This document shows, one piece after another, positions 54,932 to 62,961 of a stretch of DNA of 64,000 nt (the first letter of the stretch is position 1; each line of letters begins with the position of its first letter). This DNA comes from Collinsella provencensis (GTDB lineage Bacteria; Actinomycetota; Coriobacteriia; Coriobacteriales; Coriobacteriaceae). The stretch lies in contig NZ_LT904908.1 in assembly GCF_900199705.1 (NCBI RefSeq), positions 255,694 through 319,693 on the forward strand, written 5' to 3'. A program made the position numbers and the translations under genes. The notes below the pieces were generated by a model. The model was given only the letters and a program-made list of their open reading frames with translations. It was not told the DNA's origin and ran no database searches.

Positions 54932-55645
54932 ATGAGCCTAGGTGCCGACCTGCTCGCACTGCAAGACCTCGACTTGGAACTCGAGCGCACCACCAAAGAG
55001 CTGCAAGAGCTTCCGATTCTCTCCGAGCTTGCGAAAAAGCGCGCAACGTATGCCAAATTGAAGTCCGAATCGACCAAAATCCTCGCCCGCCGAAAGGATG
55101 CCGAAATCGCCGTGGGCGATTTGGACGATGCCGAGCGCTCCTGTCACGAGAAGATAGCTGGGATTCAGAATAAGCAGGCTACCTTGACCGATTACCGTTC
55201 TGTCCAGGACCTTGAAATCGAGTTGTCCCTTCTTGCCAAGCGATTGGATAAAATCGCATTCGACCGTCCCGCCGCCGAAAAGTCACTTGAAGATATCAAG
55301 CAAAAGGAAGACCAGCTTACGGGATATATCAAGCGCTTTGAGCAGGCGATTCTCAGCGATGCCAAAACAGCTCGCGAGGAGGCTGAGGTGCTCCAGGGTC
55401 GCATCGAAGCTTCAAGGCAAAAGCGCGAACGTCTTGCTTCGAAGTTGCCTGCCGACACACTGCAAAAGTATGAGCAGACATCGCGTCGTTTTAAGGGTAT
55501 CGCCGTTGAAAGGCTCGAAGGAAAGATTCCCTCTGTGTGCCGCACGGTGTTGCAGACCGCATCTATGGATCAGCTGCGCCATGCAAGCGACATTGCCGAG
55601 TGCCCGTATTGCCATCGCATTCTCGTATTGAATGAGGGCGAATAG
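54932..55645 (+). CDS. Coiled-coil zinc-ribbon protein (DUF164 family), degenerate ribbon
   Basis: A 237-residue protein starting at ATG 54932 behind AAAGGAGAT. Residues 5-175 form a long helical hairpin-type coiled coil. The C-terminal zinc ribbon normally has two CxxC knuckles. Here the second is intact (ECPYCHRI near residue 224), but the first has only one cysteine (SVCRTVL near residue 203). Homologues form hexameric or RNA-binding-like rods of unknown function and co-occur with nif3-like genes. Confidence 0.85.
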   Translation: MSLGADLLALQDLDLELERTTKELQELPILSELAKKRATYAKLKSESTKILARRKDAEIAVGDLDDAERSCHEKIAGIQNKQATLTDYRSVQDLEIELSLLAKRLDKIAFDRPAAEKSLEDIKQKEDQLTGYIKRFEQAILSDAKTAREEAEVLQGRIEASRQKRERLASKLPADTLQKYEQTSRRFKGIAVERLEGKIPSVCRTVLQTASMDQLRHASDIAECPYCHRILVLNEGE

Positions 55646-55646
55646 C

Positions 55647-56855
55647 ATGGCGAACCTTGCGGCAGCTCAAGGCAAAACTGCCTTGGTGTGTGTTACGGGA
55701 TGTATTGCAGCCTATAAAGCATGTGAGATCGTACGCGGACTACAGAAAGCCGGTGTACGCGTCAAGGTGTGCATGACCGAACATGCCACGTCCTTTGTTG
55801 GACCCACGACGTTTCGCGCGTTGACGCACGAAGAGGTCGCTGTTGGGCTTTTCGATAACCCTTCCGACCCCATTCATCATATTTCACTTGCCAAAGAGCC
55901 GGATGCCGTGCTGATTGCACCCGCAACGGCCAACGTGATAGCTAAAATCGCCCACGGAGAGGCAGATGACCTGCTTACAACTACGGTGCTCGCCACCGAT
56001 GTCCCAGTTGTCGTGGCACCTGCAATGAACGTTGGCATGTGGCAGGCGCCTGTGACCCAGGACAACATTTCCGCACTCGAAGCGCTGGGCTACGACATCG
56101 TGCGTCCCGCTACCGGATACCTCGCCTGTGGAGATACAGGAGAGGGCAAGCTGGCGGAGGTCGATGAGATCGTCGCACGTACCCTTGCGGCCCTTCAAAC
56201 CTCATGTTTGCTGGCGGGCGAGCGTGTGCTTATCACCGCCGGAGGTACGCACGAGGCGATTGATCCCGTTCGCTTCATCGGCAATCGTTCTACCGGCAAG
56301 ATGGGCTACGCACTTGCGCGTGCGGCGCGTGCGATGGGCGCCGAGGTAACGCTTGTAACGGGTCCCTCGAATCTTTCCATTCCCTACGGCGTAACCGGCG
56401 TGCGTGTGACGAGTGCCGCTGAGATGCACGCAGCTGTGTCCGAGCGATTTGAAAACGCGACGATGCTCATCTGTGCAGCCGCGGTAGCGGATTACACTCC
56501 CGCAAATCCGGCAGGGGAGAAGCTCAGCAAGGCTGATGGTGAGCTCACTTCTATCCCTGTCGTGAAAACCGCTGACATCCTCGCCGACATGTCTGCTCAG
56601 AAAGGGGAGCGTATTGTCGTTGGTTTTGCCGCAGAAACCAATAACCTTGAAGAACGAGCCCGTGCTAAGCGCGCGCGTAAGGGATGCGACGCGATTGTTG
56701 CCAACGATGTCTCACGGACAGATTCGACATTTGGATCTGATACAGATGCCGTGACCTGGGTAACGGAAACATGTGTGGAGCCTTTGCCGTGCATGGGCAA
56801 GCAAGCACTCGCATTTGAGCTGCTTCGACGTGCGCATATGTTGAAATCCCAATAG
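55647..56855 (+). CDS. coaBC: Bifunctional CoaBC (phosphopantothenoylcysteine synthetase/decarboxylase)
   Basis: It converts 4'-phosphopantothenate and cysteine to phosphopantetheine, feeding CoaD. The 402-residue protein has the N-terminal flavin decarboxylase CoaC (residues 1-185: LVCVTGCIAAYKACEIVRGL, IAPATANVIAKIAHGEADDL, VAPAMNVGMW) and the C-terminal synthetase CoaB (GGTHEAIDPVRFIGNRSTGKMG, then AAAVADYTP). ATG 55647 lies after GAGGG. ATG 55632 overlaps the upstream gene and is less likely. Confidence 0.95.
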   Translation: MANLAAAQGKTALVCVTGCIAAYKACEIVRGLQKAGVRVKVCMTEHATSFVGPTTFRALTHEEVAVGLFDNPSDPIHHISLAKEPDAVLIAPATANVIAKIAHGEADDLLTTTVLATDVPVVVAPAMNVGMWQAPVTQDNISALEALGYDIVRPATGYLACGDTGEGKLAEVDEIVARTLAALQTSCLLAGERVLITAGGTHEAIDPVRFIGNRSTGKMGYALARAARAMGAEVTLVTGPSNLSIPYGVTGVRVTSAAEMHAAVSERFENATMLICAAAVADYTPANPAGEKLSKADGELTSIPVVKTADILADMSAQKGERIVVGFAAETNNLEERARAKRARKGCDAIVANDVSRTDSTFGSDTDAVTWVTETCVEPLPCMGKQALAFELLRRAHMLKSQ

Positions 56856-56871
56856 AAGTCCAAATTATCTC

Positions 56872-56900
56872 TTGCATCTGACGGTCGGGTTGGGTAAAGT
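56872..56900 (+). promoter_or_regulatory. Promoter of tRNA-Pro
   Basis: TTGCAT at 56872-56877, 17-base spacer and TAAAGT at 56895-56900. The tRNA begins 13 bases later. Confidence 0.72.
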
Positions 56901-56912
56901 ATCTACTCGCTT

Positions 56913-56989
<77 letters not shown>

Positions 56990-56998
56990 TGGAGCTTG

Positions 56999-57027
56999 AA
57001 AGGGCGGTCATTTGACTGCCCTTTTTT
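56999..57027 (+). terminator. Intrinsic terminator after tRNA-Pro
   Basis: AAAGGGCGGTCA (56999-57010) pairs with TGACTGCCCTTT (57013-57024) through one G-U; the run of T continues to 57027. Confidence 0.87.
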
Positions 57028-57101
57028 CAATTAACGGTTATCCCCGCGGGCAAGCGGGTATGATGCATCTAGTGTATGTATCATTTAACGGGGAGACGCG
57101 C

Positions 57102-57845
57102 GTGGCCTCAAGTAAGATTCGGAAGAAGATCAAAAAGGAGCTGATCGGCACCTCCGATTACCCCTCGAATAAGATCTTTACGATTTCTAATTTCATCACG
57201 TTCACGCGCCTTATCCTCACGGGTGTTTTTCTGTATCTCTTTGTTTCCGATGGCAATCGCTACGTCGCCCTTGCGATTTATGCCATCGCCGCATCAACCG
57301 ACTGGTTAGACGGTCAGATTGCCCGCATGACCAGAACCGTGAGCTGGCTGGGCAAGATGCTCGATCCCATCGTCGATCGTGCTTTGCTCTTTACGGGCGT
57401 CGTCGGTCTGGCCGTGCGCGGTGAGCTTCCGTTATGGATCTGCATTGCCATCGTGGGTCGTGATTGCTATCTGTTCCTCGGTAATCTCGTGGTGCGCCGC
57501 TATCACAAGCGCCCCATCGACGTCGTCTTTATCGGAAAGCTCGCCACGGCCCTCTTGATGAGCGGTTTCTCACTCATGCTGCTCGGTCTTCCCATTCTCG
57601 ACGGCCTGCATATCGTGCCCGACGCCCTTACGTGGCTACCGGGACTTAACAGCGCGAGCGCTCCTTTGGGTATCTATTTCGTCTACGCTGGTGTTACGTG
57701 CTCGCTTCTCACGGGTGTTGTGTATACCTTCAAGGGCGCCGCCGCTATCCGTCGAGCCATTACACATCCCGAGGAAGAGGATATCGACTTTCTCAATCCC
57801 GAGATTGAGGATGATGCGTTGGTTGAGGGTGTCGAAACAGCGTAA
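57102..57845 (+). CDS. pgsA: CDP-alcohol phosphatidyltransferase (PgsA-type)
   Basis: It transfers phosphatidyl from CDP-diacylglycerol to an alcohol, most likely glycerol 3-phosphate. The 247-residue protein contains the full catalytic motif DG-AR-G-D-D in WLDGQIARMTRTVSWLGKML followed by DPIVD, near residues 67-92, and about six transmembrane helices. GTG 57102 has GGGGAGA at 57090-57096. Longer in-frame starts overlap the tRNA-Pro terminator. The acidic C-terminal tail is unusual. It is followed by the FHA and MerR genes. Confidence 0.9.
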   Translation: MASSKIRKKIKKELIGTSDYPSNKIFTISNFITFTRLILTGVFLYLFVSDGNRYVALAIYAIAASTDWLDGQIARMTRTVSWLGKMLDPIVDRALLFTGVVGLAVRGELPLWICIAIVGRDCYLFLGNLVVRRYHKRPIDVVFIGKLATALLMSGFSLMLLGLPILDGLHIVPDALTWLPGLNSASAPLGIYFVYAGVTCSLLTGVVYTFKGAAAIRRAITHPEEEDIDFLNPEIEDDALVEGVETA

Positions 57846-57930
57846 TTCGCTTTCCTACCTCTAGAGTGCGGTAGAATACCGTAATGGACGTTTACGCGGC
57901 CTTGTGGCCGTTTGCAAGTTGGGAGCATTC

Positions 57931-58341
57931 ATGGCTAATATCGAGCAGAACGAGACGACGCGTGTTTTTCGTATGCCTTTGAGCGACGCGACCGCGCCCG
58001 ACCTCATGAAGAGCGCTCAGATTCCCGTGCCCGTGCTCTCTATTATCAAGGGGCCGCAAACGGGTAATAACTTTGAACTCGACGCCTCTGAGGTCACGCT
58101 GGGGCGCGATCCTTCCAACACCATCTTCCTCAACGATATGACGGTTTCTCGCAGCCATGCAAAGATTCTGCGCAATGCCGCCGGCACGCTTATCGAGGAC
58201 CTTGGCTCCCTCAATGGAACATGGGTTGATGGTGCCATCGTCAATTCCGCTCCGTTACACGACGGCTCATCCGTGCAAATCGGCACCTTCACGCTGATTT
58301 ATCACGAAAGCACTGCGGAGCGCATCGAAACCGGGGAGTAA
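57931..58341 (+). CDS. FHA-domain protein with GarA/OdhI-like N-terminal phosphorylation motif
   Basis: A 136-residue protein with a single forkhead-associated domain (about residues 45-130): LGRDPSNTIFLNDMTVSRSHAKI and DLGSLNGTWVDG carry the phosphothreonine-binding Arg, Ser and Asn. Before it, residues 8-14 read ETTRVFR. This closely matches the ETTSVFR motif of mycobacterial GarA and corynebacterial OdhI, phosphorylated by Ser/Thr kinases to control 2-oxoglutarate metabolism. The gene order pgsA region-garA-merR also resembles Mycobacterium. Function by homology is inference. ATG 57931 follows GGGAGC. Confidence 0.87.
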   Translation: MANIEQNETTRVFRMPLSDATAPDLMKSAQIPVPVLSIIKGPQTGNNFELDASEVTLGRDPSNTIFLNDMTVSRSHAKILRNAAGTLIEDLGSLNGTWVDGAIVNSAPLHDGSSVQIGTFTLIYHESTAERIETGE

Positions 58342-58343
58342 CG

Positions 58344-59204
58344 GTGGCAGAGCGTAGCTACCTGAGTATCGGGCAGGTCGTGAACTTACTTCGTGCCACC
58401 TATCCCGATCTTTCAAACTCCAAAATTCGCTTCTTGGAAGACGAGGGGCTCATTACGCCGCATCGTACCCCCAAGGGATATCGTCAGTATTCCAAGGAAG
58501 ACGTCGATCGCTTGGAAGTCATTTTGCATTTGCAGAAGACGCGCTATATGCCGTTGTCTGCCATTAAGCAAAAGCTCGATAGCGCTACCGACTTGTCGAC
58601 GCTCGCATTCGAGGTAGGCTTGCTTACCGATGCACCCATGAAGGTCGCTTCCAAAGAAACGCGCCAAAAACTCCATCCCATTGAGGACGTTCCGGATTTG
58701 CTGGGAGTTGAGATCTCCTTTATTCGCCAGCTTGCCGATAACGATCTCATTCGCATCATTCGCAGCCCGCAAAACCGTGAGCTCATTGACGGACGTGAAT
58801 TCGAAATCATTCGCCATTGTGCCGAGCTCTCGCGTTTCCATATCGAGCCGCGCAACCTCCGCCAGTATGTAAGCGCTGCAAACCGTGAGTCGACCTTGTT
58901 TGAACAGGTGCTCGTCGGCATGCTCGGTTCCGATGACTCAGATGACGACCGTGAAGCCAAGCTTGAGCGCGCCTTTAAGACGCTTCATGATCTTACCGAC
59001 GGCGTTCGCACTGCTTTGCTGCGCAATCGTGTGTTCAGCTCTCTTAATGCCGTGGTCGATGATGCCGATATCGATGCAATCGACGATGAGATCACGCGCG
59101 CCGAGCATGCAGCGCAAGTGTCCGCTTCTCAGGTAATTGACCCCCTAGACGCAAGCGAGCTGGCTGTTCAACCTATTCGCGTCCGTCCGCTTGATGTCGA
59201 TTAG
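58344..59204 (+). CDS. MerR-family transcriptional regulator (Rv1828-like)
   Basis: A 286-residue DNA-binding protein. The N-terminal MerR winged helix (residues 5-80) has LSIGQVVNLLRATYPDL and KIRFLEDEGLITPHRTPKGY, with a second region about residues 105-190 (IEDVPDLLGVEISFIRQLAD). No metal-binding cysteines typical of MerR sensors are visible. Position right after a GarA-like gene and the general form match mycobacterial Rv1828. GTG 58344 is two bases after the FHA stop. Targets are unknown. Confidence 0.87.
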   Translation: MAERSYLSIGQVVNLLRATYPDLSNSKIRFLEDEGLITPHRTPKGYRQYSKEDVDRLEVILHLQKTRYMPLSAIKQKLDSATDLSTLAFEVGLLTDAPMKVASKETRQKLHPIEDVPDLLGVEISFIRQLADNDLIRIIRSPQNRELIDGREFEIIRHCAELSRFHIEPRNLRQYVSAANRESTLFEQVLVGMLGSDDSDDDREAKLERAFKTLHDLTDGVRTALLRNRVFSSLNAVVDDADIDAIDDEITRAEHAAQVSASQVIDPLDASELAVQPIRVRPLDVD

Positions 59205-59299
59205 GCGCCTTGAATCCAAGATATGATGAATCTTTTTTGGATTAGATCTAGTACAAAAAATATAATGATTCATGTTTCATATTTCCCAAGGTGGAATAT

Positions 59300-59340
59300 A
59301 GGTTAGTTGTGGTAACGACTGGTATACTGGTATCTAACCT
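59300..59340 (+). promoter_or_regulatory. Extended -10 promoter flanked by an inverted repeat, upstream of degV/fakB
   Basis: TGGTATACT (59320-59328) is an extended -10, 36 bases before the start codon. It is flanked by AGGTTAG (59300-59306) and CTAACCT (59334-59340), a perfect seven-base inverted repeat that could be an operator. A second repeat ATGAATC/GATTCAT (59226-59232 and 59267-59273) lies upstream. The 59205-59364 gap is clearly AT-richer than its surroundings. Confidence 0.45.
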
Positions 59341-59364
59341 TTAATAGAAGGGGAGGAGACCTAC

Positions 59365-60240
59365 ATGAGCTGGGCTTTGATTGCCGATTCCAGCTGCAAT
59401 CTTCGAGGATATGTGCCCTCCGCACCCGACTGCTCTTTTGCAATCGCTCCGCTTAAAATCGAGATCGCTGGACAGGAATACATCGACGACGAATACCTCG
59501 ATGTTGATGATTTAAATCGTCGTGTTGCTGAAGAAAAATCAGCCTCGGGAAGTGCATGTCCCAGTGCAGGGGAGTGGGCAGAGCTTTTCCATAGCGCCGA
59601 CAAGGTAATAGCCATTACGATTTCGGCTAACCTTTCAGGTAGCTATGAGGCCGCGCTTATGGGACGAACCATCGCTATGGATGAGTACATTCGCGACCAT
59701 GCGGGTTCTATTGAAGGTAAGAATATCCAGGTCATCAATTCCAAAGCTGCTGGCGGACCACTCGAAGTTGCAGTGGTGTTGATAGATAGGTATCTAACAG
59801 AAAATCCTGAAGCTTCATTTGAGCAAGTTGCAAACTATGCTCAGGAAATCATCGAACATTCCCAAGTGCTTTTCTCACTTTCAAGTTACGACAACCTTGT
59901 TAAAAACGGGCGTATGCCCAAACTTGTTGGAAGTGTCGCGAGTTCACTTTCCATTCGCATGCTGGGTACGGCAAGCCCACAGGGAACGATAAAGGTGGTT
60001 GCACCCACACGTGGCGACAAAAAGACGAATCGAAAGATCATTGAGTGTATGGCTGCTGACGGCTTCCATGGCGGCATGGTCTATATCGATCATGTCGACA
60101 ATGCAAAGGGAGCATCACATCTACGCGATGCGATTATGAGCACCTGGCCAACTGCTGAAGTCCATATCATTCCATGTGGAGGTCTCTGTTCATACTATGC
60201 AGAGCAGACGGGTCTTATTGTGGGCTACGAGATGCTGTGA
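59365..60240 (+). CDS. DegV/FakB family fatty-acid-binding protein
   Basis: A 291-residue protein of the DegV family, whose members bind a fatty acid for phosphorylation by FakA. Conserved elements are WALIADSSCN at the start, TISANLSGSYEAALMGR near residue 78, VINSKAAGGP near residue 120 and NGRMPKLVG near residue 184. The C-terminal lobe ends with HIIPCGGLCSYYAEQTG. A FakA-type kinase is encoded at the left edge of the window. ATG 59365 has GGGGAGGAG. It has its own promoter and terminator, so it is probably a monocistronic unit. Confidence 0.9.
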   Translation: MSWALIADSSCNLRGYVPSAPDCSFAIAPLKIEIAGQEYIDDEYLDVDDLNRRVAEEKSASGSACPSAGEWAELFHSADKVIAITISANLSGSYEAALMGRTIAMDEYIRDHAGSIEGKNIQVINSKAAGGPLEVAVVLIDRYLTENPEASFEQVANYAQEIIEHSQVLFSLSSYDNLVKNGRMPKLVGSVASSLSIRMLGTASPQGTIKVVAPTRGDKKTNRKIIECMAADGFHGGMVYIDHVDNAKGASHLRDAIMSTWPTAEVHIIPCGGLCSYYAEQTGLIVGYEML

Positions 60241-60291
60241 CGCACGTTCTTCAGATTGACTTGTTGGCAAAGCAGGAGACGGCTCCAAAGC

Positions 60292-60325
60292 ATGGGGCGT
60301 GTAGACACAGGACACGCCCCATTTT
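60292..60325 (+). terminator. Intrinsic terminator after degV/fakB
   Basis: ATGGGGCGTGT (60292-60302) pairs perfectly with ACACGCCCCAT (60312-60322), followed by TTTT. The symmetric stem could also act for the opposite strand. Confidence 0.85.
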
Positions 60326-60341
60326 CCTTCTTCTTTTCTAC

Positions 60342-60360
60342 TTGACATAATATATATTAT
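60342..60360. promoter_or_regulatory. TTGACA followed by a 14-base AT palindrome, orphan site
   Basis: TTGACA (60342-60347) runs into the perfect palindrome ATAATATATATTAT (60347-60360). There is no gene immediately downstream on the + strand; trxB is on the other strand. A protein-binding site or an antisense promoter is possible, but neither is supported further. The 60361-60466 stretch shows nothing recognisable. Confidence 0.3.
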
Positions 60361-60466
60361 CTCGAATTAAGCAAACTCAAGATAACAGGGATTAGTTCCG
60401 GCACTATGTTGAAATACTGCTCTAATACGATGAGGTTTTCGCGTTATGGAACACAGTCGTAAATAA

Positions 60467-61414
60467 TCAAAGAGTTTCTTTGCAAGCTTCCACATACTTA
60501 TAAGCCGAAACTCCGGCAATGGCACCATCAGCTGCCGCAGTGATAACTTGTCGAAGCGAGCCGGCACGCATGTCACCCGCGCAGAACAAGCCGGGTGTCT
60601 GAGTCGCCATTGAGCTATCGACCATGACGCTACCATCTGAAGCCAATTCAACGAAGTTCGCGACAAGATCGGTTGCGGGATTATGACCTGTGGCAACGAA
60701 GATGCCAATGCTACCGGCCTCAAAGTGTTCTTCATATTCGATACCGGTAGAATTATTCTTGAAGGTAATTGAATTGATAAACGTGTCGCCCTCGACGGAA
60801 ACAATACTAGTTTGGTACCTCACTGTAATGTTATCGTGGGACAGCATCCGATTGGCCATGCCACGCGATGCGCGGAACTGATCACGCCTCAAAATAACTT
60901 CAACCGATTCTGCGACGTTTGAAAGGTAGATAGCCTCTTCGCACGCAGAATTTCCGCCGCCAATCACAAAGACATGTTTTCCACGATAAAACATGGCATC
61001 GCAGGTTGCGCAATACGACACTCCCCTTCCACGGTATGTGTCTTCACCCTTAAAACCGGCGGTACGTGGGGTTGCGCCCGTCGCAGCGATCACACTCAGA
61101 GATTGATAGGCATTCATGTCAGTTTGAACGGTAAAGACGCCTTGATCCGAACGTTCAATGCTAATTACCATTCCATATGCCGTCTCAGCGCCGACCTGCG
61201 TTGCGTGATCTTGCATGCGTTGGCCTAGTTCAGAACCCGAACAGCTTGGAATAGCGGGATAATTATCAATCATGTCCGACGTGGCGATTTGTCCACCAGG
61301 CATTCCCTGCTCAAGTACCAAGGTATTCAAACCGGCACGGCTGGCATAAATCGCTGCAGAATACCCTGCAGGACCTCCGCCAATAATGATGGCATCGTAG
61401 AGTTGAGTCTCCAT
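60467..61414 (-). CDS. trxB: Thioredoxin reductase
   Basis: An FAD/NADPH flavoprotein reducing thioredoxin. The 315-residue protein begins DAIIIGGGPAGYSAAIYASRAG (FAD motif), has the redox-active pair in CATC near residue 137, the NADPH motif VFVIGGGNSACEEAIYLSNVA near residue 150 and the C-terminal GLFCAGDMRAG FAD site. The minus-strand start has GAAAGGAAG. It is divergent from the glycosyltransferase gene, with a 109-base shared intergenic region. No thioredoxin gene is adjacent. Confidence 0.95.
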   Translation of the reverse strand: METQLYDAIIIGGGPAGYSAAIYASRAGLNTLVLEQGMPGGQIATSDMIDNYPAIPSCSGSELGQRMQDHATQVGAETAYGMVISIERSDQGVFTVQTDMNAYQSLSVIAATGATPRTAGFKGEDTYRGRGVSYCATCDAMFYRGKHVFVIGGGNSACEEAIYLSNVAESVEVILRRDQFRASRGMANRMLSHDNITVRYQTSIVSVEGDTFINSITFKNNSTGIEYEEHFEAGSIGIFVATGHNPATDLVANFVELASDGSVMVDSSMATQTPGLFCAGDMRAGSLRQVITAAADGAIAGVSAYKYVEACKETL

Positions 61415-61473
61415 GTCGCTTCCTTTCGTACGTTGTTTCTTTGCTCTTACCCCTCATGTCCTGCGTTCATGCG

Positions 61474-61503
61474 TTGATAACCGTACAATAGGCACCATAT
61501 GAT
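61474..61503 (+). promoter_or_regulatory. Promoter for the glycosyltransferase gene
   Basis: TTGATA at 61474-61479 and TATGAT at 61498-61503 are separated by 18 bases, 20 bases upstream of the start codon. It lies in the divergent region with trxB. Confidence 0.5.
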
Positions 61504-61523
61504 TCCGACTGGAAGTTTTTTAC

Positions 61524-62801
61524 ATGGCTATCGAAGCTTCGCCTGCTCTCGACAACGCACCGGATGAGCAGGTGCATACTGATACACGACCCGTCATTAC
61601 CGTTATGCATGCATCTGTGGGCTCAGGGCATCGAGCTGCGGCGGTTGCAATCGCCCAGGCTTTTGAAGCCATGCGTGGCACAGAAAACATCCCGGAAAAT
61701 GTCTTAATAGAGGTATTGGATGTTCTCGATTTTGGTCGCATCAAATTCGACGGGAATAAGACCGCTGCAGCATTCACGGGAGCTACGCGTCCAATTTACG
61801 ACGTGACCTGGCGGTACACGCTTACGGGCCGGTTGTTGTGGGGCGGAGGCTCCGCATGGTCCCGCATCATGTTCAAAAGCTTCAACAATTATGTGCTGGA
61901 AAAGCGACCGTTGGCTGTCATTTGCACCCATATCACGGCGGCAAACGTCGCCGTAGGTGCTCGCATGCTCACGGGTGTCGATTATCCCGTTGTCTGCGTT
62001 CCCACCGATTATGAAATCGAAGGCTGGTGGCCTCATCGCGAAACCGACTTGTTTTGCGTTGCAACTGAGTTCATGGCAGAGACGCTACGGCCGCGCAAAG
62101 TCGATGAAAAGGCAATTTCTATCACGGGTATTCCCATCCGTCGGGGATTTGACAATGCGCATGACATCACTGCTGTTCGAGATAAATTCAACCTTCCGCA
62201 AGATAAGAAGATCATCCTCGTAATGGCGGGAGCTTCGCTTCCTCAACCTTACGTACGTTTTCGCGCGGCGATCGAGCAGACTTTGCCATATCTTAGAAGT
62301 TTCGAAAACATGCATTTCGTCTTTTTGCCAGGTAAGGATCGTGATTACGCAGCACATCTTCGAACTGTGTTCGATGGCATGAAGCTCCCCAACGTCTCGG
62401 TGATAGATTATGTGGATGACATGGCAGCGCTCATGCATGCTTCTGATCTGGCAATCCTAAAATCTGGAGGGCTCACCGTAACAGAGTGCCTCTGTGCCGA
62501 ATTGCCCATGTTGCTGCTCGGCAAGTCTTATGGTCAGGAAAAGTCCAATACAACCATGTTGACGGCCTTTGGCGCAAGTATGCACGCAACGACTTACCGT
62601 GAGCTCATTGTTCTGTTGCATCGCCTGTATGAACATCCTGAGATGCTCCACGCCCTATTAGTCAATGCTGAATCGCTTCGTAGGCCGTCTGCCGCGGAAG
62701 ATATAGTGCGTAGCACCATGAAGCTGGTTGGCGTTCCTTGTGAGCGCGATCGCCATTTTGCTGAGTTTTATTGGGGTGGAAAACCCGCGCACACTCGTTA
62801 A
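61524..62801 (+). CDS. MGDG synthase/UgtP-like diacylglycerol glycosyltransferase
   Basis: A GT28-family glycosyltransferase of 425 residues. The N-terminal domain has the signature HASVGSGHRAAAVAIAQAFEAM near residue 29, followed by ITAANVAVGARML. The C-terminal nucleotide-sugar domain has VMAGASLPQPYVRF near residue 233 and the donor-binding ILKSGGLTVTECLCAELPML near residue 311. Relatives add glucose or galactose to diacylglycerol, making membrane glycolipids and lipoteichoic-acid anchors. The sugar is not predictable. It is followed by a strong terminator. Confidence 0.85.
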   Translation: MAIEASPALDNAPDEQVHTDTRPVITVMHASVGSGHRAAAVAIAQAFEAMRGTENIPENVLIEVLDVLDFGRIKFDGNKTAAAFTGATRPIYDVTWRYTLTGRLLWGGGSAWSRIMFKSFNNYVLEKRPLAVICTHITAANVAVGARMLTGVDYPVVCVPTDYEIEGWWPHRETDLFCVATEFMAETLRPRKVDEKAISITGIPIRRGFDNAHDITAVRDKFNLPQDKKIILVMAGASLPQPYVRFRAAIEQTLPYLRSFENMHFVFLPGKDRDYAAHLRTVFDGMKLPNVSVIDYVDDMAALMHASDLAILKSGGLTVTECLCAELPMLLLGKSYGQEKSNTTMLTAFGASMHATTYRELIVLLHRLYEHPEMLHALLVNAESLRRPSAAEDIVRSTMKLVGVPCERDRHFAEFYWGGKPAHTR

Positions 62802-62886
62802 CCTCAACGCTTATCGAACGCAGCTTTGTCATTCAGCATTAGAGCTCTTTCAATAATAGGGGCGTTCGACGCTTCCTCTCAATAGA

Positions 62887-62930
62887 ACGAGGGTCCGTAA
62901 GTTTTCTTAACCTACGGGCCCTCGTTTTTT
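62887..62930 (+). terminator. Intrinsic terminator after the glycosyltransferase gene
   Basis: ACGAGGGTCCGTA (62887-62899) pairs with TACGGGCCCTCGT (62913-62925), one G-U pair, followed by six T. Confidence 0.88.
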
Positions 62931-62961
62931 ACGCAATCAACATGCGTTTATGTTGCACATC

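Noticed and set aside
60411-60440. TAATACGA sequence resembling the start of a phage T7 promoter
   Set aside because: Only the first eight bases match; the rest of the consensus is absent.
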